64,000 nucleotides of DNA from Hanleya hanleyi (Eukaryota; Mollusca; Polyplacophora; Lepidopleurida; Hanleyidae). This document shows, piece after piece, positions 23,227-30,876 of this stretch. The stretch spans positions 1-64,000 of the forward strand of contig JAVTVY010020253.1 in assembly GCA_036873755.1 (NCBI GenBank). Direction: 5' to 3'. The translations under genes were made by a program, and so were the position numbers. The notes under the pieces are model-generated. The model was not told the origin of the DNA, did not search any database, and was given only the letters and a program-made list of their open reading frames with translations. Each line of letters starts with the position of its first letter. Position 1 is the first letter of the stretch.

Positions 23227-23725
23227 TCATGTACTGGGCTGACTGAGTCTAGCCGGATAATCAATGGCATCGTCGTCTGCCTCCGCTTCATTGCTAGGTT
23301 TGGTAATTTGTTCATTGGGTTCTGCCGCCGCTTCTCTCAGGGCACGAGCCCACTTCAACTGAACAGCTGACCGCTCGTCCGGTGTAAACAGCTGGTCCAC
23401 GATAGGCACCACATTCTCGAAGGCTGTCTACAGATCGGGGTCTAGGGTGAAGCCTCGCGTGGGGTCTTGGTAACGGCCCAGGCGTGGGAAGAAGGGTCCA
23501 CGGTGTACGTAGATGGCATTGTCTATGTGGATGAGGTTTCCGTCGAGCTCACCGCTCAACACCCGTTTAACTTTGGTCCAGCCGTCACGGTGTAGCGTAA
23601 CCTTATTCTATACGGTCTTAGCGCGCGACCAGCAAACGGTCTTCAACGGTGGTGAGTTTATCTTCATAGACGTGTAACCCCACCTGGGGTGTAAGAGGAA
23701 GGATGGCTCGTAGGACTGGTGACAT
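23227..23725 (-). pseudogene. Unknown Polinton gene B (paralogue of A), stops in frame
   Basis: Starts MSPVLRAILPLTPQVGLHVY, then is broken by stops near 23,610. It resumes as HRDGWTKVKRVLSGELDGNL, then IYVHRGPFFPRLGRY, FTLDPDL-stop-TAFENVV, and an acidic tail (NEAEADDDAIDYPARL). The aligned blocks with gene A (WTKxKRVLSGELDGxLIH; RGxFF; FTxxPxLxxAxExxV) show tandem gene duplication. Function unknown. Confidence 0.6.
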
Positions 23726-23863
23726 GGTTGATCCAATGACGAACGGTGAATGACACACACTCTGACTGTCTCTCGTATTTATGGTCAGGTCCCTCGCTGA
23801 CATGGTTGACCCAATGACGAACGATGAATGACGCACACTGTGACTGACCCTCGTATATAGCGG
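23720..23863 (-). repeat. Duplicated promoter-leader of gene B
   Basis: About 64 bp containing ACCATAAATACGAGAGACAG, a CGTTCGTCATTGG leader and the start ATG occurs twice in tandem (23,720-23,783 and 23,800-23,863; the outer copy has TATATACGAGGGTCAG). The outer ATG (near 23,804) opens only a short frame. Confidence 0.65.
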
Positions 23864-23930
23864 TTGCACATAAGCGCATCTGCGGAGGCTCTGAAGAGCC
23901 GTTCTTTTTCTGTCGCTGTCGTTGACATTG

Positions 23931-24251
23931 TCACAGCGTCAGGGTCAAAAGGGCAAAGACCATTACTAGGCCAACGAGCCGTCGCTGGTTCCGGCGTGAG
24001 CGCTTGTGGTTCATAGTCCGGGCATCAAGGATGGCTGTCATAGTCCAGTAGTGGTGAGTGATAGCCCACCTCTCCATGGAGTGCACTCTGTCGAGGACCG
24101 CTTCTGTGAACTCTTTCAGGATCTGGCATCGCCACTCGTTGTCGTCGCCATCTGCATACATGGACCGAACCACTGCTCGGTAACCCGTGAGTGAATTAAC
24201 CACGGTCGCATGCTGTAAAATGCGAGTCGCATAGACATGGGTGTCCGTCAT
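23931..24251 (-). CDS. 106-aa protein with C-terminal membrane anchor, unknown
   Basis: An intact minus-strand frame from ATG 24,251: MTDTHVYATRILQHATVVNS, a central helical-looking part (CQILKEFTEAVLDRVHSMER), then a basic cluster KRSRRNQRR. A terminal hydrophobic segment LVGLVMVFALLTLTL runs to the stop. The arrangement is that of a tail-anchored protein facing the cytosol. A TATA box lies about 45-55 nt upstream. It is the only fully open gene in element 2, which is otherwise decayed, but at this length openness could be chance. No family recognised. Confidence 0.5.
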   Translation of the reverse strand: MTDTHVYATRILQHATVVNSLTGYRAVVRSMYADGDDNEWRCQILKEFTEAVLDRVHSMERWAITHHYWTMTAILDARTMNHKRSRRNQRRLVGLVMVFALLTLTL

Positions 24252-24293
24252 GGCTCTGCAACCGTAGAAATGGGGGTGTGAGATCCAGTGGGA

Positions 24294-24308
24294 CGTGTTT
24301 TATAGACC
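24294..24308 (-). promoter_or_regulatory. TATA box of the 106-aa ORF
   Basis: Minus strand GGTCTATAAAACACG, 43-57 nt before the ATG at 24,251, a normal spacing for a TATA-driven animal promoter. Confidence 0.5.
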
Positions 24309-24420
24309 ATGTCACACATGCGCACTTCTACGTAGCTCTACGGGTGTAGTCCGTGATACGTACTATTCTGATTGGTTAGTCAAAAAAGAGAGCAACAACA
24401 ACAAAAATTACAGGTCAATC

Positions 24421-24490
24421 CATTTATTAGCCCCTCCATCACAGCACATCCTCGCTGGAGGAACCGCTATGGGTGTGTTTACATGCGGAT
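24421..24490 (-). terminator. 3' stem-loop, orphan copy (element 2)
   Basis: Minus strand TGTAAACACACCCATAGCGG, then TTCCTCCAGCGAGGATGTG, then GATGGAGGGGCTAATAAA. The arms CACACC/GGATGTG pair with one bulged A, as in the 29.5 kb copy. The loop GCGGTTCCTCCAGC matches the others, and AATAAA follows at 24,428-24,423. No coding sequence is left directly upstream on this strand, so the gene it served has probably been deleted. Confidence 0.6.
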
Positions 24491-24565
24491 GTTAAAGGTT
24501 AAAAGGTTAAAAGTTAAAGCTCATGTCAGCGGTTAAAGTTCATTTCCGGTCACGTGACAGTAAAC

Positions 24566-25211
24566 ATGGAAAAGTGAAGATGAGACCTGGGAGACGAATG
24601 CCACTGGTGATGTGATCACAGAGAGCCCGCCTATACCCACAATTCAGAAGAGCCTAGATATCCAGCCAGTCCCTAGCATTACTGTTGCCAGTCATACGCC
24701 TGACGACATCGACCATTTTCTGGAAGATGCAGTGGATGTTCCTAGCGATCTGTTACAGGACGCCCATCCTGTGAGTGACATCTATCGGCGCCAATGGCCC
24801 ATGATACGGCACTGTTTCCACCGTGATCGCCCTATTCCAGATATCTACAATTTCCTACTGACCGACCTCGCCCGTCTACGCTGCTACGTGGAAGCCATCT
24901 TCAATGACCAAGCTACGGTCTTCAGATTGAATGTCGCTTTCGGGTACATCTTACGTCACAAAGAGACGGACCAGTTACGGTATTATTATGCCAGTAATAA
25001 CAGCCATGTGTTTGACCAGCCGTTCACCATCATTAACCGGGCGTCGCTAGAGACGATGCTGGAGAAACTGGACACCGTGGATCCCTTGATATGGGCACAA
25101 CGTCAACGCCCCAACACACAATGGGTCGTAGAAAGGGTCACCAATGTTACGTTCTCCGTTACCAAGCTGACCGACCACCCCTATCGGCTGAATGCGTCAC
25201 CCTTGCACTGA
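24566..25211 (+). pseudogene. Probable N-terminal stump of the Polinton DNA polymerase B
   Basis: A 199-codon frame begins without an in-frame ATG. An ATG at 24,566 joins it if one base near 24,575 is an insertion. It reads DDIDHFLEDAVDVPSDLL, YRRQWPMIRHCFHRDRPIPD, FRLNVAFGYILRHKETDQLR, then RPNTQWVVERVTNVTFSVTK and TDHPYR, and stops abruptly. From memory of the family, this resembles the conserved leader that precedes the exonuclease and palm domains in many metazoan Polinton polymerases. No exonuclease or polymerase motif follows: the 3' stem-loop with AATAAA starts within 160 bp, so the catalytic part is deleted. Its orientation, opposite to the other genes at one end, fits PolB. Could instead be an unrelated unknown gene. 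Confidence 0.45.
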
Positions 25212-25362
25212 TGAATATCATAACATGCCGTATATACTCTCTATGTCTACATGCTGATCGTTGACTTGAGCTCAGTAAACACTTGTACCTAATGTGACGG
25301 TGCGTTAAATAATAAAACATGGTGTTTGATATTTCAATTTGTTTTGCTGTAAACATACTAAA

Positions 25363-25417
25363 CATACCCAGGGCGGCTCCCCCAGCCTGGGTATGATGTA
25401 ACATTGGGGATAATAAA
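25363..25417 (+). terminator. 3' stem-loop plus AATAAA after the polymerase stump
   Basis: CATACCCAGG at 25,363-25,372 pairs perfectly over 10 bp with CCTGGGTATG at 25,386-25,395 around the loop GCGGCTCCCCCAG. GGGGATAATAAA follows, with AATAAA at 25,412-25,417. The stem differs in sequence from the 29.5 kb copy while the loop is the same. It lies on the strand of the preceding ORF. Confidence 0.7.
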
Positions 25418-25499
25418 CTGTATTAACATTGCTGAACTTATTGTTATTCACGACAACCGCTATCCGCTATACTTGGATGAAATATATACCCCGATATGA

Positions 25500-26318
25500 T
25501 ATATTGCCCTTGCACACTTCCGAAACTTCCCTTTAACCCGCGCGCGCGGCCGGATAATCCGCGCGCTGCGTGCGGCTGGATAATGCGCGCGCTGCGGCCG
25601 GGCCAGACCGGGCCGGGGAAAATCCGGACCATACGTCTAAGGTCTAAGGAAAAATTGGAACTCTTCTGTGTTCGGAGGTAGTTTTTCTTGGTCATTCTGA
25701 AAACCGGAAATGACGTCACACACTTGCGCAGACCCACAAAACCACCTGACCTGCGCAGTAACCTACATGGATAAAAACCCGGATGTAAGATGAGTACCCT
25801 AATTTTACATGCACCCACCCATGCACAGGCCCCGATGAGCCCGTAGATCGATATTAGCCCTCACTAGACAGGGTTGATAGGAGTTTTCCCCTATTGTAGG
25901 AGTAAAGTCCGTGTTCCGCTTTTTATATTTTCTGGGGACAAATCCTCATTTTACATGCACCCACCCATGACTGGATGGCCCTGGAGGAGCGCTTCACTTT
26001 GACACCTCACTCGATCCAATCAGTCCATTAGGGGCCCCTCTCGCCCCTGAAGATTGCCGAACATTCTCACGAAAACCCACGTTTTTGGGGACTACTTTCT
26101 GTCCGCGGAGGCAGACCGCATCACCGCCAGACCGCATCACCGCGGAGGAATACATCCCCAAGGTCACGCCCGATTCGCGCAGTCCGGAAGTGACGTCATA
26201 CTTGCGCAGAACACCCCTGCGCACACCTCCCCATGACCTCCCCAAAGATCACCACTTTCACTTTCTCGCGCATGCGCACTGAACCCAATAATCCTCGAAA
26301 TCAGTACTGTATACTACT
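25500..26318. repeat. Element 2 right TIR with terminal AGTAGTATAC
   Basis: The inner part (25,500-25,772) is complementary to 18,929-19,225. The outer part holds, on the minus strand, about 150 bp of the GCGGAACACGGACTTTAC repeat (25,813-25,970) also found in the 40-45 kb element, then a GAGGGGCCCCTAATGGACTGA block related to element 1's TIR repeats. An ETS/CRE composite CCGGAAGTGACGTCA lies at 26,184-26,198. The end at 26,318 is GTATACTACT. AGACCGCATCACCGC is repeated at 26,113-26,145. Confidence 0.75.
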
Positions 26319-26442
26319 CGCGGCTTCTTTCCTCGGGACCCCGTCAATCGAGTTTCCGACGGTCACACCTCTGCAGAAACTAACGACATGGTGGGCAAGA
26401 AATTTTAGATGTTATTTAGTATGTTTGGTATATGATAAGTGA

Positions 26443-26448
26443 TCTTGT
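26443..26448. repeat. Target site duplication TCTTGT (left) of element 1
   Basis: TCTTGT immediately precedes the element start AGTAGTATATAAC and is repeated exactly at 38,121-38,126. Six bases is the Polinton target-duplication length. Confidence 0.95.
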
Positions 26449-26536
26449 AGTAGTATATAACAACCCGCAAAGCTCATATTTTCCAGGGAGGTAACTCTTG
26501 GTTCTTTTTTTCTGCCAGGGGGCGCTCTTGTAGGTA

Positions 26537-26551
26537 TGACGTCACTTCCGG
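26537..26551. promoter_or_regulatory. ETS/CRE composite site in left TIR
   Basis: TGACGTCACTTCCGG joins a full CRE palindrome to an ETS core (CCGGAAGTG on the other strand). The complementary copy is at 38,018-38,032. The same composite occurs in element 2 and at 9.97 kb. Confidence 0.5.
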
Positions 26552-26674
26552 TCTGGGTGAATGGAGCGTGACCTGGGAACATGATAGGATATGTACTGAC
26601 CTGTCTGTGGGGTTTTTCCACAATGTCGTTCACCTCCGTGTCTTTTCGGTCACCTCCGTTGTGGCTCCCCGAAT

Positions 26675-26809
26675 TGCAACATTGTTGCACGTTCGCTACA
26701 ATGTTGCATTTCCCGCCAGAATTTCGCTGTCGTCTGCTTGGGGTTGTCACGTGCCGAACACCTGACTCCCCAAATTGCAACATTGTTGCACGTTCGCTAC
26801 AATGTTGCG
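26675..26809. promoter_or_regulatory. Paired palindromes TGCAACATTGT-N12-ACAATGTTGCA
   Basis: Two copies at 26,675-26,708 and 26,776-26,809, start points 101 bp apart, each with 11-bp arms around the same 12-base spacer TGCACGTTCGCT (second copy has one arm mismatch). They lie 226 and 327 bp from the element end. Protein-binding dyads or hairpins used in replication or transcription are possible; function is inferred only from symmetry and repetition. Confidence 0.5.
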
Positions 26810-27891
26810 AAGATGTCACGGAGATCACCAAAGAGACACGGAGGTGCCCGAAGACACACGGAGATCCCCGAAGGGGGCGAGAGGGGTCCCTAGTTTACCG
26901 ATTGGGTCGTATGAGGTATCAATGTGAAGCATTCGTGAAGGGGCATCTGATGGGGTGGGTGTGGGGTTGAAATATCGTCATTCTGCGCATGCGCGGTAGA
27001 CCAAGTCTATGGAAATAGACGTTTTGGGGTCTAGGGGAGTCCCTAGTGGTCCGATGGAGTCCAGTGTGGTATCAATGTGAAGCCTATGTGAGGGGGCATC
27101 CGATGGGCTGGGTGTGGGGTTGGAATATGGTCATTCTGCACATGCGCGGTAGACCAAGGGTATGGAAATAGACGCTTTGGGGTCTAGGGGAGCCACTAGT
27201 GGGTCGATGGAGTCGTATGAGGTATCAATGTGAAGCATTCGTGAAGGCGCATCCGACGGACTGGGTGTGGGGTTGAAATATCGTCATTATGCGCATACGC
27301 GGTAGACCAAGGGTATGGAAATAGACGTTTTGGGGTCTAGGGGGGTCCCTAATGGACCGATGGGGTCGAGTGAGGTATCAATGTGAAGCCTATGTGAGGG
27401 GGCATCCCACTGGGTGGATGTGGGGTCGGAATATCGTCATTCTGCGCATGCGCAATAGAGAAAGGGTATGAAAATAGACGTTTTGGGATGTAGGTGAGCC
27501 ACTAATGAGCCGATGGAGTTGAGTGAGGTATCAATATGAAGCCTATGTGAGGGGGCATCCGATTGGACTAGGTTCTCGGCCGTTGTCCACATTCTGCGCA
27601 TGCGCAGGCAGGGAATTCTGGGAAAAGGGTGTGGAAATAGACGTGTTAGGGTTTAGGTGAGCCCCTAATGATCCTATGGTGTCGTATGAGGTCTTATACA
27701 GACGTCACTTCCGGGTTTCACTAAAACTACCTTCGAACACAGAACAGTTCCAATGTTCCCCTTAGACGTAGGGACGCGGGTTATTCGGCCGCAGCGCGCG
27801 CGCGCGGGTTATCCGGAAGTGAGCGGCATCACCGGAAGTGCGCGGATGAATGTCGGATCAAACGGTCAAAGGTCACATCCAGGTCAAAGGT

Positions 27892-28506
27892 ATATCTTGA
27901 CGTGCATCGATATCCTGTCGAAGTATGCGTGGGTGGTACCCATCCGGACGAAAACGGGGGCGAATCTCATAGCGGCGTTCAAGAACATCTTCAAGACCGG
28001 GCGCAAACCCATGTATTTGCAAACCGACGAAGGCAAGGAATTCCTCAACAGACCGTTCCAACAGTTTCTGAAAGCCCAGAAGGTGTTTTTCTTCCATACG
28101 TACAACGAGACCAAGGCTTCCGTGGTGGAAAGGTTCAACAGGACATTCAAAGGCCGTGTGTATAAATATTTCACCTATAAGAATACAAGGCGGTACATCG
28201 ATGTTCTCCCGAAACTTGTGAGTGGTTACAATCGAGCCTATCACCGGAGTATAGAGAGAGCCCCCATTACCGTCACCGGAGAATAGAGAATATCCGCAAG
28301 ACTACTACACGGTGGAGCAGATTTTGAAAACGGAACGTCGGCGTGGCAAACTGTTTCATTTCGTCAAATGGCAAGGCTGGCCCAGTTCCTTCAATTCCTG
28401 GGTGGCGGCCAACCAGGTGAAACGACTATCAAGGCAGACACCACTACCGTCATCCTTCATTCCACATTCGGCCACGGTGCTATGGACAAGCAGCAGCTGC
28501 CTCTGA
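27892..28506 (+). pseudogene. Integrase remnant plus chromodomain (element 1)
   Basis: The left TIR runs straight into the integrase core at YILTCIDILSKYAWVVPIRT (27,892), so the N-terminal domain and the first catalytic Asp region are missing. The frame continues MYLQTDEGKEFLN (second Asp region) and TKASVVERFNRTFKG (Glu region) and reaches APITVT before a stop at 28,286. A deletion relative to element 2 removes the tail after APITVT. The chromodomain (YYTVEQILKTERRRGKLFHF, VKWQGWPSSFNSWV) resumes in another frame. An ATG at 27,753 lies inside the TIR and is accidental. Inactive as a transposase. Confidence 0.9.
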
Positions 28507-29042
28507 ACACAGCGTCTCCCAAAACGCGCAAAGCGCAAGTGGGCTTTGTGGTGATATTGCTAACCCTGCTGAGTGTGTTGTGCGGAGGTGTGTTTTACGA
28601 TGTAGTCTATGTCAGCACGCTACTTAACCAACTTAGAACTCCAGCTGTGAGTGGCAGTGAAACCAGTCTACAGATAGCACCAGTCACCTCCGTGATCGAA
28701 ACGAGCCCAGTCATCACCACCACCACACCACGTGTACAAGACACAACGAGCTCCACACCGAGTATACAGTCAACACCTACACCAAGTACACCCACTACGT
28801 CTGAAAACCCACCGGATTTCATCCCTCACAGTGAACAGACAACGACGACCCACGTTGTACCCACCACCACCACTCCAGTTCACTCGTACCAAATTTACAA
28901 GAGCGGCTTACCACGACAGCGGATACACCTCGAATCATGGACCCTCGGTGGCAGCATCCCTTCACTTGCGTCATCGCAGGACCGACGGGTTCCGGCAAAA
29001 CGCACTTCGTCAGGAAGCTCCTTCAACACGCCGACAGCATGA
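28482..29042 (+). CDS. Type II membrane protein with mucin-like stalk
   Basis: 186 residues from ATG 28,482; an upstream ATG at 28,368 lies in chromodomain sequence and is unlikely. The N-terminus is hydrophilic and basic (SPKTRKAQ). Residues about 19-38 form one hydrophobic span (VGFVVILLTLLSVLCGGVF), so a cytosolic N-terminus is expected. The rest is rich in Thr, Ser and Pro (SPVITTTTPRVQ; TPTPSTPTTSENPPD), like an O-glycosylated stalk. The last ~35 codons overlap the ATPase gene in another frame. Membrane proteins at this place are not a core Polinton gene; a virion envelope or egress role is speculation. Element 2 has the same gene, broken. Confidence 0.65.
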   Translation: MDKQQLPLNTASPKTRKAQVGFVVILLTLLSVLCGGVFYDVVYVSTLLNQLRTPAVSGSETSLQIAPVTSVIETSPVITTTTPRVQDTTSSTPSIQSTPTPSTPTTSENPPDFIPHSEQTTTTHVVPTTTTPVHSYQIYKSGLPRQRIHLESWTLGGSIPSLASSQDRRVPAKRTSSGSSFNTPTA

Positions 29043-29513
29043 TCACCCCAACCATTGCCCGAGTCGTGTGGTGTTACGGAGAATGGCAGGCAGCGTGCGC
29101 AGCAATGCCCCACATCACGTTCGTGGAAGGCCTACCTAACCTGGCCGATTTGGAACCGGACACCTTGGTGGTTCTGGATGATCTCATGGCGGAGACGGAT
29201 GCGCGGGTCACCCAACTCTTTACCAAAGGCAGCCACCATCGACGGCTCACCATCATCTACATTGTGCAGAATCTGTTCAGTAAAAACAAAGAACATCGGA
29301 ACATCAGCTTAAATGCTCACTACCTGGTGGTCTTCAAAAACCCGAGAGATACCACTCAACTGCACACCGTTTGCGTTGGAAGCCTTCAAAGATGCGACAA
29401 CCCCTCAGCACGGGTATATGCTCTTCGACCTCAAGCAAGCCACCCTCGACCACCTTCGACTACGGACCGGCATCTTTCCCGGAGAGGTCCACCACGTGTA
29501 CATGCAAAAATAA
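28937..29513 (+). pseudogene. FtsK/HerA-type packaging ATPase, frameshifted
   Basis: Starts MDPRWQHPFTCVIAGPTGSG with Walker A GPTGSGKT at residues 15-22. Walker B TLVVLDDLM ends with the acidic pair at 81-82, and IIYIVQN near 106-112 fits the polar sensor strand of the HerA/A32 class. Such ATPases load DNA into Polinton capsids. After NPRDTTQL (about 29,361) a deletion of roughly 32 bases against element 2 shifts the frame. The proper C-terminus (PFALEAFKDATTPQHGYMLF .. HVYMQK) continues in the frame ending at 29,513, while the original frame runs on to 29,518 as an unrelated Arg/Pro-rich tail. The N-terminal motor core is complete. Confidence 0.9.
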
Positions 29514-29518
29514 TGTAA

Positions 29519-29575
29519 ACACACCCACAGTGGCTCCCCCAGCTGGAGTGTGTGTTTGATGATGGGGATAATAAA
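29519..29575 (+). terminator. 3' stem-loop plus AATAAA after the ATPase
   Basis: Begins 6 bases after the ATPase stop. ACACACCCACAG pairs with CTGGAGTGTGT (one bulged A) around a loop within TGGCTCCCCC. GATGATGGGGATAATAAA follows, AATAAA at 29,570-29,575. Four related copies in the two elements share loop and layout. Confidence 0.7.
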
Positions 29576-29622
29576 AAGAATTAATACCACAGCATGGTTG
29601 GCTTTGTCTCTGTTCTCTGAGG

Positions 29623-29633
29623 TAGATAAAAAG
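29623..29633 (+). promoter_or_regulatory. TATA-like promoter of the core protein gene
   Basis: TAGATAAAAAG, about 27-47 nt before the candidate ATGs at 29,660-29,669. Conserved in element 2 (TAGATAAAAAGGG), although the gene there is deleted just after its start. Confidence 0.45.
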
Positions 29634-29659
29634 GGCAGAGTTGTGGGTTCTGGCATTAG

Positions 29660-30010
29660 TTGTACATGATGTCTGCGCGAGTACGGAAGCACGCTCCGAC
29701 GCTCCGTGTATTGAAGACGGCCCCACCCGAGTTGGTCCGAACCATTGTACGCGGTTCGGGCCCTGACCTTGTACGCTGTCTGTGCGAGATCGGGTACAAC
29801 CTGTTAAAAGGCAACGTACCACTGACTCCGGCACAGAAGACCAAGTTGACCAAGCATAAGACAGGTCTCCGAACCTTAGTCCAGAAGCGAGTCTCTCAAA
29901 CACAAAAGAAAAAGGTGTTACAGAAAGGCGGCTTTCTCGGGGCCATCTTAGCACCGTTGGCCGCTTCCGTGTTGGGTCCAGTATTGGGTGGACTCTTCGG
30001 CCGACAATGA
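29660..30010 (+). CDS. Small basic virion core-type protein with hydrophobic C-terminus
   Basis: 116 codons; the true start may be the first, third or fourth residue (MYMMSARVRKHAPTLR). Basic clusters (KTKLTKHKTG, KRVSQTQKKKVLQK) suggest nucleic-acid binding. The C-terminal 25 residues are glycine-rich and hydrophobic (FLGAILAPLAASVLG then PVLGG). QKGG-F at residues 88-92 fits the adenain recognition pattern (Met/Ile/Leu/Asn/Gln)-x-Gly-Gly-x and would release that hydrophobic tail. Small proteins of this kind precede the capsid genes in many animal Polintons. A core or membrane-active role, like adenovirus core and pVI-type proteins, is inferred. Its stop is 15 nt before the next ATG. Confidence 0.65.
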   Translation: MYMMSARVRKHAPTLRVLKTAPPELVRTIVRGSGPDLVRCLCEIGYNLLKGNVPLTPAQKTKLTKHKTGLRTLVQKRVSQTQKKKVLQKGGFLGAILAPLAASVLGPVLGGLFGRQ

Positions 30011-30025
30011 CCCACAGGAAAAAAA

Positions 30026-30775
30026 ATGATCCTCGTCGAACCACGGTTCCTTCAAAACCTCCAATCGCCCTACCCTGTCCCACCTACGGTGAAGACCATA
30101 AACACCCTCGATGGAGAGATGCAACAGATCTTACAAAGACCGGGGTTAAGCGACAGTGAGAAAGTACAACGGTACAATGAGACGCTTCAACGGTACATGA
30201 CGTTCATGGACCAATACAAAACCCTCTCTACCCCACCACCACCACCACCACCGCGTTACACACCGCCGACCTCAGCACCGCTCCAACAGCCGCCATTACC
30301 AGGGGTACCACCCACAGCCCCACAGTGGGTGGAAGACGAAGTGCTGAAGAATGTATCTGCATCGTTCAAGAAACAAGCTGGCCTGGTATTACAACGGATG
30401 AAACAGAATCCTAACATGACTTGGAATGATAAAGGCGAACTACTGGTACAGAATCAGGTGGTCCCCGGGAACCACATGACGGATTTAGTGAATGACCTGA
30501 TGCGTAAACGCAGGTCGCACACGGATCCTCGAGGATGGGAGGTCTTCGCTCAAGGCTTGAAAGGCATGCATGTACCACAGGAATTGGTGGGGAACCCTCA
30601 CCGCTGGGCCTTTATGCAGCGAACCCAGCAATCGACGAGTGGCCCACTACCTTCTTGGGAATCCGAATGGGAACCGGAGCCACCCCCCAAAACACCACCA
30701 CCACAACGGGCACCTTCTTTTCAGACCTTTAAAAAACCATCCTTGATCAGGACACCCCACACTCCAGAGCCGTGA
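30026..30775 (+). CDS. Proline-rich Polinton virion-block protein, unknown role
   Basis: 249 residues. An N-terminal helical part (residues ~25-68, LDGEMQQILQRPGL, YNETLQRYMTFMDQYK) is followed by a proline linker (PPPPPPP near 70, PTSAPLQQPPLPGVPP). A conserved-looking middle follows: a tract around NVSASFKKQAGLVLQRMKQN, then TWNDKGELLVQNQVV, and DPRGWEVFAQGLKGMHVPQE, VGNPHRW. The tail is proline-rich. Proteins with a similar W..F...L...VP..L.GN block occur in this position of other animal Polintons, from my memory of the group. No enzymatic motif. Probably structural or a scaffold. Confidence 0.55.
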   Translation: MILVEPRFLQNLQSPYPVPPTVKTINTLDGEMQQILQRPGLSDSEKVQRYNETLQRYMTFMDQYKTLSTPPPPPPPRYTPPTSAPLQQPPLPGVPPTAPQWVEDEVLKNVSASFKKQAGLVLQRMKQNPNMTWNDKGELLVQNQVVPGNHMTDLVNDLMRKRRSHTDPRGWEVFAQGLKGMHVPQELVGNPHRWAFMQRTQQSTSGPLPSWESEWEPEPPPKTPPPQRAPSFQTFKKPSLIRTPHTPEP

Positions 30776-30837
30776 CACGTAGCAAGTCACCGCGACGAAC
30801 ACGACGCCGGACACAACCGCCCAAGGCCTGGAACACC

Positions 30838-30845
30838 TATTAAAA
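30838..30845 (+). promoter_or_regulatory. TATA-like box before the capsid genes
   Basis: TATTAAAA, 32-39 nt before the minor capsid ATG in the only sizeable gap (101 nt) of the virion block, so a separate promoter for the four downstream genes is plausible. Confidence 0.4.
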
Positions 30846-30876
30846 CCAACAGCAGCAGCAGGACAGCTCAGTCGCC

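Larger units (their letters stand above)
18929..26318 (-). mobile_element. Element 2: Polinton/Maverick deletion derivative, inverted
   Basis: Gene order read on the minus strand is: small tail-anchored-type ORF, two paralogous unknown genes, integrase with chromodomain, mucin-like membrane protein, packaging ATPase, adenain-type protease. On the plus strand at the far end is a probable polymerase N-terminal stump. Inverted repeats flank it (18,929-19,225 and 25,500-25,772). The right end continues to 26,318, where the sequence is GTATACTACT, complementary to a Polinton-type start AGTAGTATAC. No matching outer end is visible left of 18,929, so that TIR is truncated and no target duplication can be read. 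All virion structural genes except part of the protease are deleted (junction near 20,163). It is non-autonomous and old. Confidence 0.85.
26449..27891. repeat. Element 1 left TIR with 153-bp internal tandem repeats
   Basis: 1,443 bp inverted-complementary to 34,301-38,120 without the LINE. Its outer 430 bp contain an ETS/CRE site and a pair of palindromes. From about 26,870 to 27,700 there are five copies of a 153-bp unit (GGTATCAATGTGAAGC near 26,917, 27,069, 27,222, 27,375 and 27,528; also ATGCGCGGTAGACCAAG and AAATAGACGTTTTGGGGTC). The inner part is a GC-rich CGCGCGCG block and AAGGTCACATCCAGGTCAAA. It abuts the integrase in mid-gene. Confidence 0.93.

Noticed and set aside
27753..28286. 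A 177-codon integrase ORF starting inside the TIR
   Set aside because: The first ~46 codons are TIR sequence with no integrase similarity; the ATG is accidental and the gene is N-terminally truncated.
29313..29692. Minus-strand ORFs over the ATPase and core genes (for example 29,460-30,083)
   Set aside because: Antisense shadows of clear plus-strand genes with no motifs.
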